Positions 53,633 through 61,245 of a stretch of DNA of 64,000 nt are shown piece after piece. Made by a program: the position numbers and the translations under genes. The notes beneath the pieces were generated by a model. It made no database searches. It was not told the origin of the DNA and saw only the letters and a program-made list of their open reading frames with translations. Position 1 is the stretch's first letter; every line of letters starts with the position of its first letter. The stretch spans positions 19,303 to 83,302 of the forward strand of contig CAZOJJ010000009.1 of NCBI GenBank assembly GCA_964580105.1. The letters run 5' to 3'. Source of the DNA: CAZOJJ01 sp964580105 (GTDB taxonomy: Bacteria; Bacteroidota; Rhodothermia; Rhodothermales; Rubricoccaceae).

Positions 53633-53811
53633 CGGGAGGGGGATCTACGGGATCCGTGGACATGGGCGCGCCCGGCCGCTTGGGACCGGGCGCGGAGAAG
53701 CGGGAGGGGGGTACGAACGGGACGGTACGAGGATTCGCGAAGCGTCCGTGCGGTCGCGGCCGGCGAACCGGTAGGCGGAGCCCGGCCCGGCGTCTGTACG
53801 CCCTACGTCTA

Positions 53812-54855
53812 CTACGTCAAGGCCTCGTCGTCGTGGGCGTCGTCGTCCGCCTCGTCGTCGTCCGTCTCGTCGTCGTCCGCCTCGTCGTAGTCCGCCTCGT
53901 AGTCGTCGTCATCCTCGGCGTAGTCGCCGTCGAAGTCGGTGCCGTCGTAGTTCTCGGCGGGATCGTCGTCCTCGGCCCCGCGCGAGCGGACGTCGTCCTT
54001 GACCTCGGCCACGGCCGGGTGCTGGGCGTTGACGATGAGGACGGTGTAGTCGTAGGGCATGCCGCGCCGGCGTTCGAGGCGGACGGCCCCGCAGTCCTCC
54101 AGGTCGCCGATGAGCGACTTCGGGTCGTGGCCCTCGATGTCGCCGAGCTCCTCGGAGAGCTTGCGGAGCAGCGGCGTGAGGTAGACCTCCTCGTACTGCC
54201 CGAAGTACTTCTCGATGACCTCCAGCGCCTCGATGTCGATGTCGTAGGGGAGCTCCTTGACCTCGTTGAAGGTGGTCGTCATCTCGGGCGAGGGCGCCTC
54301 CTCCTCGTCGCGGAAGAGGTCGCGCGCCTCGTCGCTCATCAGCTCGATGGCGTCGAGGAAGTAGCCGGAGGCGGTGTTCTCGAGGAGGTGGGCGGAGAGG
54401 TGGTCGCGGAAGGCCACCATGACGACGCGGCGGCCGGCGGCCTGGAGCGCCTGCACGACCGGGACGTAGTCGCGGTCGCCGGAGAAGAGCACGATGGTGT
54501 CCACCTCGGGCGCGCTCTGGGCGAGCGCCATCGCGTCGATGGCGAGCTGGAGGTCGCTCGTGTTGCGGTGCATCGTGCTGGGCACGTAGAACGGCTGGAT
54601 GCCGTGGAGGTAGAGCGCGCGCTGGGTGTGGCGGATGTGCTCGTCGAGGCCGCCGAAGTCGGCGTAGGCGAAGCCGCGCGCGATGCGGAGGCCGTCGGCC
54701 TCGAGGTGGTCGCGGAGCGCCTCGATCATCTCGGCGGCGGTGTCGCCGGGCTGGGCCGGGTGCTGGAGCCGGTTCTTGAGGTAGTAGTAGAGGTTCTGGT
54801 AGTCGAGGAGCACGGCGGCGCTGTGCTCGAGCGGGGTCTCTGCTTCCATCGACAT
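53812..54855 (-). CDS. NYN-domain (LabA/DUF88) predicted RNase with acidic tail
   Basis: The 347-residue protein has a PIN-like NYN domain: AAVLLDYQNLYYYLKNR with the first catalytic Asp, DLQLAIDAMALAQSAPEVDT, and TIVLFSGDRDYVPVVQALQA with the SGDxDF-type site. After a linker comes a winged-helix-like module (EVYLTPLLRKLSEELGDIEG, YDYTVLIVNAQHP) similar to the LOTUS/OST-HTH class, then an unusual Asp/Glu tail of about 45 residues. It is predicted to cut or bind RNA. The start ATG lies eight bases from the hslV stop, so it is co-transcribed between hslV and hslU. ATG 54855 or 54849 are both possible. Confidence 0.85.
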   Translation of the reverse strand: MSMEAETPLEHSAAVLLDYQNLYYYLKNRLQHPAQPGDTAAEMIEALRDHLEADGLRIARGFAYADFGGLDEHIRHTQRALYLHGIQPFYVPSTMHRNTSDLQLAIDAMALAQSAPEVDTIVLFSGDRDYVPVVQALQAAGRRVVMVAFRDHLSAHLLENTASGYFLDAIELMSDEARDLFRDEEEAPSPEMTTTFNEVKELPYDIDIEALEVIEKYFGQYEEVYLTPLLRKLSEELGDIEGHDPKSLIGDLEDCGAVRLERRRGMPYDYTVLIVNAQHPAVAEVKDDVRSRGAEDDDPAENYDGTDFDGDYAEDDDDYEADYDEADDDETDDDEADDDAHDDEALT

Positions 54856-54863
54856 GGGCAATG

Positions 54864-55457
54864 TTAGGAGGGGGCGCTGGATGAATCCGCCGTCCCGGAC
54901 GCGCCGGGCGCGGCGTCGAGTTCGAGGACGGTGGTGTGGTGGTTGGTGTAGATGCAGATGTCGGCGGCGATGCGGAGGCCCTCCTCGACGACCTCGCGGG
55001 CGGAGAGGTGCGGGGCGTGCTTGACCATCGCGCGGGCGGCGGCCAGCGCGTAGGAGCCGCCGGAGCCGATGGCGACGACGTTGTCGTCGGGCTCGATCAC
55101 GTCGCCGGTGCCGGAGATGAGCAGCAGCCGCTCGGGACTGGCGACGGCCAGGAGCGCCTCGAGGCGGCGGAGGTAGCGGTCGGTCCGCCAGTCCTTCGCC
55201 AGCTCGACGGCCGCGCGGGTGACGTTGCCGCCGTAGCTCTGGAGCTTGCTCTCGAACCGCTCGAAGAGCGTGAACGCGTCGGCGGTGGCGCCGGCGAAGC
55301 CGGCCAGCAGCGTGCCGTCGTGGAGGGCACGGACCTTCTTGACGTTGTGCTTGAGGACGGTGTCCTTCATCGTCGCCTGGCCGTCCGAGCCGAGGGCGAC
55401 TTTGCCGTTGTGGAGGACGCCCAGGACGGTGGTCGAGCGGATGCGCGTGTGGGCCAC
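54864..55457 (-). CDS. hslV: HslUV protease peptidase subunit HslV
   Basis: The threonine protease has the HslV core TTVLGVLHNGKVALGSDGQA, VLKHNVKKVRALHDGTLLAG, FAGATADAFTLFERFESKL and IEPDDNVVAIGSGGSYALAA. Autoprocessing before the threonine pair in IRSTTVLG would expose the N-terminal nucleophile. The GTG at 55457 gives a short propeptide (VAHTRIRS); an ATG further upstream would give an unusually long one and is less likely. A C-terminal tail of about 15 Ala/Ser-rich residues follows the fold. It is first of hslV-NYN-hslU. Confidence 0.94.
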   Translation of the reverse strand: MAHTRIRSTTVLGVLHNGKVALGSDGQATMKDTVLKHNVKKVRALHDGTLLAGFAGATADAFTLFERFESKLQSYGGNVTRAAVELAKDWRTDRYLRRLEALLAVASPERLLLISGTGDVIEPDDNVVAIGSGGSYALAAARAMVKHAPHLSAREVVEEGLRIAADICIYTNHHTTVLELDAAPGASGTADSSSAPS

Positions 55458-55621
55458 AGGAATGAATCGAGGGGAATTGATGGGATCAGTCGGGACGACG
55501 CGAACAGAACACGGTCGGGAGCAATGGGCGGCCGGAATCCTTCGCCGCATCGTGCCGGAAGATACGGACGCGCGGCACCGCGGCGAAAGGAGCGGGGCTC
55601 CGTGCGGATTGCGTGATAGGG

Positions 55622-56227
55622 TCAGGGTGGCGGCACGCGCCACGTCTCCGCCTCCGTCACCACCACGTCCACCGGCCGGTCGTGCGGCTCGGCGGGGAGG
55701 CGGTCCACGAGGCAGTCGGCGTAGACGGGGCAGGCGGTGAAGGCGCCGAGGCCGGCGAGGAAGGCGTCGTAGTAGCCCGCGCCGTGGCCGATGCGGTGGC
55801 CGTCGCGCCCGGCCCCGAGGGCGGGCACGATCACGGCGTCGAGGTCGAGGGCGTCCACCTCGGGCGCGTCGGGGCCGGGCTCCAGCAGGCCCCAGGGGCT
55901 GGCGCACAGGCGGTCCTCCCCCTCGTAGAGGCAGTGCCGGAGCGCGGGCGGCGCGCCTTCCGTGCGCCCGACGACCACGGGCAGCACGACGCGCACGCCC
56001 CGCGCGTGCAGCGCGGCGATGAGCGGGCGGGTGTCCACCTCGCGCCGCTCGACGAGCGGCCAGTAGACGTGGACCGTCCGCGCGGCGGCGACCTCGGGCA
56101 GCGCCAGCAGCCGCGCGCGGATCAGCGCGCTGTGGGCGGCGTAGTCGGCCTCACTCCGCGCCAGGCGCGCGGCGCGGAACCGCGCCCGCAGCCGCGCCTT
56201 CTCGGCCTTCTTCTCTGCCGGACTCAT
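55622..56227 (-). CDS. 5-formyltetrahydrofolate cyclo-ligase
   Basis: The 201-residue enzyme uses ATP to convert 5-formyl-THF to 5,10-methenyl-THF. It has the basic N-terminal helix (AEKKAEKARLRARFRAARLA), VHVYWPLVERREVDTRPLI, the family ASPWGLLEPGPDAPEV stretch and the ATP-site loop IGHGAGYYDAFLAG near the C-terminus. Its start is only 14 bases from the divergent AhpD-like gene, so the promoters must overlap coding sequence. Confidence 0.94.
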   Translation of the reverse strand: MSPAEKKAEKARLRARFRAARLARSEADYAAHSALIRARLLALPEVAAARTVHVYWPLVERREVDTRPLIAALHARGVRVVLPVVVGRTEGAPPALRHCLYEGEDRLCASPWGLLEPGPDAPEVDALDLDAVIVPALGAGRDGHRIGHGAGYYDAFLAGLGAFTACPVYADCLVDRLPAEPHDRPVDVVVTEAETWRVPPP

Positions 56228-56241
56228 TCTCCTATCCCTCG

Positions 56242-56631
56242 ATGGCTTCTTCTTCTCCGCAGGCGTCCGCGCCGGGCGAGACCCGCCTCGACGCCTTCGA
56301 CGCCTACCGCGCCCGGATGAACGCGCGCATTCTCGACGAGAAAACCCACCTCGGCATCAAGCGGTTCTTCAACCTCGACAGCGCGGCCTACCGCGACGGC
56401 GCGCTCGACGGGCGGACGAAGGAGCTCCTCGGCCTCGTCGCCTCGATGGTTCTCCGCTGCAACGACTGCATCGACTACCACCTCGGCCAGTGCGTCGAGG
56501 CCGGCTTCACCGATGAGGAGCTCGACGACGCGATGAACGTGGCGCTCGTCGTGGGCGGGAGCATCGTCATCCCGCACCTGCGGCACGCCGTCGAGACGGT
56601 GGATCTGCTGCGGGCGCGGCGCGGGGGCTGA
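56242..56631 (+). CDS. carboxymuconolactone decarboxylase/AhpD-like protein
   Basis: The 129-residue protein has the AhpD-fold signature: ALDGRTKELLGLVASMVLRC followed by CNDCIDYHLGQCVEAGFTDE, with the redox CxxC and downstream His, and DAMNVALVVGGSIVIPHLRH. Relatives include alkylhydroperoxidases and peroxiredoxin-linked reductases; the CxxC supports a redox role rather than decarboxylase activity. TATCCCTC ends one base before the ATG, so the mRNA may be leaderless. Confidence 0.9.
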   Translation: MASSSPQASAPGETRLDAFDAYRARMNARILDEKTHLGIKRFFNLDSAAYRDGALDGRTKELLGLVASMVLRCNDCIDYHLGQCVEAGFTDEELDDAMNVALVVGGSIVIPHLRHAVETVDLLRARRGG

Positions 56632-56673
56632 GGGCGCGCCCTCCAGCGCGGGCCGTTTGCCTGCCGGGTACGA

Positions 56674-56687
56674 TGGTAGGATATTAG
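56674..56687 (+). promoter_or_regulatory. 14-base element TGGTAGGATATTAG upstream of the T9SS protease
   Basis: It is a 13/14 match to the element upstream of the STAS operon (12450-12437, minus) and lies 70 bases before the ATG at 56758. Confidence 0.4.
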
Positions 56688-56757
56688 CAGGATCCGCGGA
56701 CCCGGCAACCGTGCCGCGCCGCCCGTGGCCCCGCTGCACCTACCCCACGCCACCCCC

Positions 56758-58447
56758 ATGCTCCTCCGTACCCTCTCCCTCCTCGCCCTCGCCGCGCTGG
56801 CGACGACCGCCTGGGCCCAGAAGCCCGCCGAGCGCTCGCCGCTCGAAATCGGCGAGGACTACGTCGAGGCCGTCGTGCCCGACGGCACCGGTCGGTTCGT
56901 CGCGGAGGCCACCGGCCAGCCGCGCGTGCTCTCGTTCCTGAACTACGCCGCCGCGCCGGGCACGCCCGAGGCGATGGCGCGCGAGTTCCTCGCCGCCGAG
57001 TTCGCCGCGCTCCGCCTGGCCTCCCCGGCGCTGGAGGACCTCGCCTACGTCTCCGAGCGCGCCGGCCGCGCGGGCACCAACGTCCGCTTCCGCCAGACCG
57101 TCGGCGGCGTGCCCGTCTACGGCCCCGAGACGGTCGTCCACCTCGACCCCGCCGGCCGCGTGCAGCTCGTGATGAACGAGTACCGCCCGGGCCTGAGCGT
57201 GCCGAACACGACGCCGAGCCTCCCGGCCGCCGACGCCCGGCAGGCCGTCTTCGCCCACCTCGGCGTAGCAGGCGAGATCCTGCTCGACGAGACGACGCTC
57301 GTGGTCTACCCGATGCCCGACGGCGCCCGCCTCGCCTGGCAGGTGAAGGTCAACGCTGAGATGCCGATGGGCGACTGGGAGGCGTTTGTGGACGCCCACA
57401 CGGGCGCGCTCCTCCGCGTGGCCGATCGGGCTGTGTACCACCACGCCGAGGGCGGTGAGGACCCGCCGTCGCTGGCGCCGACCGTCGAGGCGGCGAACAA
57501 GTTCAGCAGCGTGGACGGCACGGGCTACNNNNNNNNNNNNNNNNNNNNNNNNNNNNNNNNNNNNNNNNNNNNNNNNNNNNNNNNNNNNNNNNNNNNNNNN
57601 NNNNNNNNNNNNNNNNNNNNNNNNNNNNTTCGGCGAGGGCTGCGTGGACGACGCGGAGGACGCCGACGTGATCATCCACGAGCTCGGCCACGGTCTCCAC
57701 GACTGGCTCGCCAACGGCGTCTCGAACGGCGACGGCCTGAGCGAGGGCACCGGCGACTACTTCGCCAACTCCTACACGCGCCACCTCGAACTCCTCACGC
57801 CCTCGGACCCCGAGTATTTCTGGGTCTTCAAGTGGGACGGCCACAACCCCTGCTGGCAGGGCCGCGTGACCAACTACGGCGGCACCTACCCGAGCGGCAG
57901 CGCCCCGCACACGCGCGGCCAGCACTGGTCCACGGCGATGATGAAGATCTGGGACGAGGTCGGCGGGCAGGAGACGGACGTCCTCATGATCGAGGGCCTC
58001 GCGATGACCAACTCGGGCACGCAGCAGCCGGCGGCGGCGCAGGCCGTCCTCCAGGCCGCGTTCGACCTCGGCTACTCCATCGCCCACCGCCAGTTCATCT
58101 TCGACACGTTCACGGCCAAGGGCTACAACGTGACCATGCCGCCGCCGCCCGTCGCCACCGAGCCGGAGGGCGACCTCCCGGCGGCGTACGAGCTGAGCCG
58201 GGCCTACCCCAACCCGTTCAACCCGGCCGCCACCTTCACCCTCCGCGTCGCCGAGGCGCAGCGGGTCACCGTCGCGCTCTACGACGCGCTCGGCCGCGAG
58301 GTCCGGACCCTCTTCACGGGCGACATGGGCTCGGGCGAGCGCCGGACGTTCCTGATCGACGCGCGCGACCTGCCGAGCGGGCTCTACGTCTACCGCGTCA
58401 CGGGTGAGACCTTCTCGGCCTCGGAGCGGGTCACGCTGGTGAAGTAG
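56758..58447 (+). CDS. T9SS-secreted thermolysin/fungalysin-type metalloprotease, interrupted by a scaffold gap
   Basis: Before the gap (257 codons) lie a signal peptide (LLRTLSLLALAALATTAWAQ), an FTP-type propeptide (VRFRQTVGGVPVYGPETVVH) and a PepSY-like strand (RLAWQVKVNAEMPMGDWEAF). After the gap come the zinc site DVIIHELGHGLHDW and the second metal-ligand helix LSEGTGDYFANSYTRH. A type A T9SS sorting domain follows (AYPNPFNPAATFTLRVAE; YDALGREVRTL; LPSGLYVYRV) and ends VTLVK. Frames on the two sides differ only because the 100-N length is arbitrary. It is a secreted gluzincin protease processed through T9SS. A hairpin terminator follows. Confidence 0.9.
57529..57628. other. scaffold gap (100 N) inside the metalloprotease gene
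   Basis: A run of exactly 100 N between the propeptide and the zinc-binding helix. The reading frames either side are not in phase across it, so the true length is not 100. Confidence 0.99.
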
Positions 58448-58469
58448 CCGTTCCCGAGCGGTACGGTTT

Positions 58470-58511
58470 CCGGGGGCGCGGGCCGAGTCGGTCTCGCGCC
58501 CCCGGCGTTTT
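58470..58511 (+). terminator. hairpin terminator after the metalloprotease gene
   Basis: CCGGGGGCGCG (58470-58480) pairs with 58495-58505 around a 14-base loop and is followed by CGTTTT, 23 bases after the stop. Confidence 0.7.
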
Positions 58512-58550
58512 CAGCCGGGCCGGTTGGTTGAACTGTCCGGGCCGGGCGGG

Positions 58551-58558
58551 TACCTTTC
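58551..58558 (+). promoter_or_regulatory. -7 box (TACCTTTC) with upstream TTG
   Basis: TACCTTTC is preceded, with a 20-base spacer, by TTG at 58528 and ends 28 bases before the GTG of the GGGP synthase gene. Confidence 0.5.
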
Positions 58559-58586
58559 GCCGTCCCGCTCTGCGCGCCCCTCTGCC

Positions 58587-59375
58587 GTGCCCGCCGCTCC
58601 CCGCCGCTCCGTCTTCGACCGCCTCCTCGCCGTCCGGCGAGAGAAGGGCGCCGGCTTCGTCGTCCTCATCGACCCCGACAAGATCGCGGAGCGGGAGGTG
58701 CCGGCCTTCGCCGAGCGGTGCGCCGAGGCGGGCGTGGACGCCTTCTTCATCGGCGGCAGCCTCGTCCACCTCCCCGACGTGGACCGCCTCGTGGGCCGGA
58801 TCAAGCTGGCCACGGACCTGCCCGTCGTCGCCTTCCCGGGCAGCCTCACGCAGCTCTCGCCGTCCTTCGACGCGCTGCTCTACCTCTCCGTCGTGAGCGG
58901 GCGCAACCCCGAGCACCTCATCGGGCAGCACGTCCACGCCGCGCCGCTGATCCGCCGCTACGGCCTGGAGGCCATCCCGACGGCCTACCTCCTCATCGAG
59001 AGCGGGCGGCTGACGACGGCGCAGTACATGAGCGGGTGCCTGCCCATCCCGCGCCACAAGCCCGAGATCGCGGCGGCGACGGCGCTGGCGGCCGAGATGA
59101 TGGGGATGCGGCTGCTGTTCACCGACGGCGGCAGCGGGGCCGAGCATCCGGTCTCGGAAGAGATGATCGCCGCCGTCACCGAGGCGTGCGAGGCGCCGCT
59201 GGTCGTCGGCGGCGGGATCCGCACGCCGGACGCGGTGGCGCGGCGGGTCGCGGCGGGCGCCTCGTTCGTGGTCGTGGGCCACGCCATCGAGGAGCGGACG
59301 GCGGACGGCGCCTACGTGGCCGAGCTGGCCGAGGCGGCGCACGTCGGGATGGCGCACCGCCTCGCGCGGGCCTGA
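58587..59375 (+). CDS. geranylgeranylglyceryl phosphate synthase (PcrB/GGGPS family, bacterial group II)
   Basis: The 262-residue TIM-barrel enzyme has the GGGPS frame: GFVVLIDPDKIAEREVPAFA, VDAFFIGGSLVHLPDVDRLV, LPVVAFPGSLTQLSPSFDAL, IPTAYLLIESGRLTTAQYMS and the phosphate-binding end LVVGGGIRTPDAVARRVAAG. The enzyme joins a polyprenyl diphosphate to sn-glycerol-1-phosphate, the first step of archaeal ether lipids; characterised Bacteroidota members make GGGP. Its product in these bacteria is not settled. GTG 58587 is chosen since the fold starts right after it; no other ether-lipid gene is nearby. Confidence 0.92.
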   Translation: MPAAPRRSVFDRLLAVRREKGAGFVVLIDPDKIAEREVPAFAERCAEAGVDAFFIGGSLVHLPDVDRLVGRIKLATDLPVVAFPGSLTQLSPSFDALLYLSVVSGRNPEHLIGQHVHAAPLIRRYGLEAIPTAYLLIESGRLTTAQYMSGCLPIPRHKPEIAAATALAAEMMGMRLLFTDGGSGAEHPVSEEMIAAVTEACEAPLVVGGGIRTPDAVARRVAAGASFVVVGHAIEERTADGAYVAELAEAAHVGMAHRLARA

Positions 59376-59714
59376 GGCGGTCCGCCTCGGGACGCCCGCC
59401 GGGCGAGGCCAGGCGCAAGGCGAGCGCCCGGCCTCTCTCCCCAGGGACCGGGCGCTCGGTTCCGGCACGGCGCGCCAGGCGCAGCCACGACGGAGGTATC
59501 GGCAGGCGGGCGCCCGGGCGGCAGTCGGTAGAAGGCGCCCGGACCTCCGCAGTTTCGGGTGGGGGCGCGCGGCGCCGTGACGGGGGGCCGCATGACGAGG
59601 GGGTAGGGCGAGCCGCGCACGCGGCAGGGGGGAATCCCCTACACGCCGCCGCGATTTCACAGCCTCTGGATCGGTGGGCGTCCGGCCGGCGTCGTAGATT
59701 CGCGGACCCCCGCC
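59376..59714. other. gene-free interval with inverted repeats upstream of tRNA-Ser
   Basis: The 339 bases hold no convincing reading frame. GAGCGCCCGG (59422-59431) pairs perfectly with CCGGGCGCTC (59448-59457) across a 16-base loop and could terminate the GGGPS transcript, although no T-tract follows. Further complementary GC-rich segments (CGGAGGT near 59490 with ACCTCCG near 59543) allow a larger fold. No known RNA family was recognised. Confidence 0.5.
59695..59702 (+). promoter_or_regulatory. -7 box (TAGATTCG) for tRNA-Ser
   Basis: TAGATTCG ends 12 bases before the first base of the tRNA. Like the tRNA-Leu box, it fixes the motif at the expected promoter position. Confidence 0.55.
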
Positions 59715-59802
59715 GGAGGGGTGCCTGAGTGGTTGAAAGGGCCGGTCTCGAAAACCGGTGTGGCGCCCGTCGTCACCGTGGGTTCGAATCCCACCCCCTC
59801 CG
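59715..59802 (+). tRNA. tRNA-Ser (anticodon CGA)
   Basis: The 88-base sequence folds as a class II tRNA. Acceptor GGAGGGG pairs with CCCCTCC, the anticodon stem CCGGT/ACCGG encloses CTCGAAA (anticodon CGA), a long variable arm (TGTGGCGCCCGTCGTCACCG) follows, and the T arm is TGGGTTCGAATCCCA. The discriminator is G and CCA is not encoded. Confidence 0.97.
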
Positions 59803-59819
59803 CATCGCGCGACGTGCAC

Positions 59820-59851
59820 GGGCCTCGGATGATCCATCCGAGGCCCTTCTT
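59820..59851 (+). terminator. intrinsic terminator after tRNA-Ser
   Basis: GGGCCTCGGATG pairs perfectly with CATCCGAGGCCC around an ATC loop and is followed by TTCTT, 18 bases after the tRNA end. Confidence 0.8.
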
Positions 59852-59964
59852 CGTGCCCGTGTGGTGGAACGGCCCGCCCCAGGCGGGCTCAGCCGTCATT
59901 CCAAGGCAGAACCGGGCCCGAGGTGGGCCGGTACACCGCCCGCATCCATCCATACCCGATCCGA

Positions 59965-60186
59965 ATGAGCCAGCACACCGACACCCTCCGCATCGACGGG
60001 ATGAGCTGCGGGCACTGCGTCCGCGCCGTCCGCGAGGCACTCGAAGACCTGCCCGGCGTCGAGGTCGCCGAGGTCGAGGTCGGCCGCGCCACCGTCCGAT
60101 ACGACGACGCGCAGACCGGCCCTGCCGACCTCGCGGCGGCCGTCGAGGAGGCCGGGTACACCGTCAGCGCGACGGAGCCGGCCTGA
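59965..60186 (+). CDS. heavy-metal-associated (HMA) domain protein, CopZ-like
   Basis: The 73-residue protein is one ferredoxin-like HMA domain: LRIDGMSCGHCVRAVREAL with the metal-binding CxxC, VEVAEVEVGRATVRYDD and LAAAVEEAGYTVSA. Such free domains carry copper(I) or similar metals to P-type ATPases. No transporter gene is adjacent, so the partner must be elsewhere. It is one of the smallest convincing genes in the window. Confidence 0.9.
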   Translation: MSQHTDTLRIDGMSCGHCVRAVREALEDLPGVEVAEVEVGRATVRYDDAQTGPADLAAAVEEAGYTVSATEPA

Positions 60187-60199
60187 CCGCCGGCCGGGC

Positions 60200-61153
60200 T
60201 CAGGACCCCGCCGCCGCGTTCTCGTTCGAGACCGGGCCGTCCTCGGAGCGGACGTAGACCGTCCGGCGCGGGAACGGGATCTCGATGCCGCGCTCGTCGA
60301 AGCGCAGCTTGATGAGGCGGCGCAACTCCCGCTCGGCGGCGAACTGCTCGCCCGGCACGACCTGCACGACGATCCGCGCCGTCACGGCGGAGTCACCGAG
60401 GTCCAGCAGCGCCTGGACCTGCGGGGCCTCCTCCAACAGGATCGCCCGGACCTCCTCGCGCGCGGCCCACTCGGCCGCCACCGCCTCCAGCGCCTCCAGC
60501 ACGGTGTCCACGTTCTGCTCGTAGGAGAGGCCCACGGGCACGATGACGCGGGCGAACCCGATGCTCTTGTTGCCGAACGTCCGCAGCTCGCCGGCCGGGA
60601 TCATCAGCAGCTCGCCGTCGAACTTGCGCACCTTGATGAGGCGGAGGCCGACGTACTCCACCGTGCCGGCCTCGCCGCCGTGCGTGATGAGGTCGCCCAC
60701 GCCGATGGTGTCGTCGAAGAGCAGGAACAGGCCGGAGATGACGTCCTTGACGAGGGTCTGCGCGCCGAAGCCGATGGCCAGCCCGGCGATGCCCGCGCCG
60801 GCCAGCAGCGGCCCCACGTTGAGCCCGAGCTCGCTCAGGATCATGATGGTCGCCACGCCCCAGACGACGTACTTGGCAACGGAGCCGACGAGGTCGGCCA
60901 CGGTCAGCACGCGCTGCCGCTTCTTGTCGAGCGTGGGCAGGTCCTCGACGCGGTGGACCCACCGCCGCTTCAGCCGCCCGACGACGCCCAGCACGGCGAG
61001 GGCGAGGGCGAGGACGAGGGCGACGCGAAGGGCGCGCATGCCGAGGCCGTACCAGAAGCCGAGGTCGAGCACGGTGTCCCCGGCCTCGGTCAGCACGAGG
61101 CGGAGGCTGTCGGCAGCCTGGCGGAGGCTGTCGGCGACCTGGAGGAGGAGCAT
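60200..61153 (-). CDS. small-conductance mechanosensitive channel (MscS family)
   Basis: The 317-residue protein has a short extracytoplasmic N-terminus with a DSLRQAADSLR repeat, three membrane helices and the TM3 pore pattern LLAGAGIAGLAIGFGAQTLV followed by KDVISGLFLLFDDTIGVGDL. The cytoplasmic MscS beta and alpha/beta domains follow (EAGTVEYVGLRLIKVRKFDG, LMIPAGELRTFGNKS). It opens under membrane tension to release solutes in osmotic downshock. The start is unambiguous at 61153; upstream sequence contains a CGTAGCGTGTCT duplication. Confidence 0.95.
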   Translation of the reverse strand: MLLLQVADSLRQAADSLRLVLTEAGDTVLDLGFWYGLGMRALRVALVLALALAVLGVVGRLKRRWVHRVEDLPTLDKKRQRVLTVADLVGSVAKYVVWGVATIMILSELGLNVGPLLAGAGIAGLAIGFGAQTLVKDVISGLFLLFDDTIGVGDLITHGGEAGTVEYVGLRLIKVRKFDGELLMIPAGELRTFGNKSIGFARVIVPVGLSYEQNVDTVLEALEAVAAEWAAREEVRAILLEEAPQVQALLDLGDSAVTARIVVQVVPGEQFAAERELRRLIKLRFDERGIEIPFPRRTVYVRSEDGPVSNENAAAGS

Positions 61154-61245
61154 CGTAGCGTGTCTCGTAGCGTGTCTCGTGGCGCGTCGTGCGTAAGGGC
61201 GGCTTCCGACCCGTTACGCACGACGCGATACGCAACAGGCCGCAC

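Noticed and set aside
59312..59620. Minus-strand frame of about 100 codons in the GGGPS-tRNA interval
   Set aside because: Pro/Arg-rich translation with no homology pattern and no promoter box; it overlaps the GGGPS end.
59715..59802. Protein-coding frame across the tRNA-Ser gene
   Set aside because: The translation (MPEWLKGPVSKTG type) is a known artefact of reading tRNA-Ser genes; the tRNA fold is complete.
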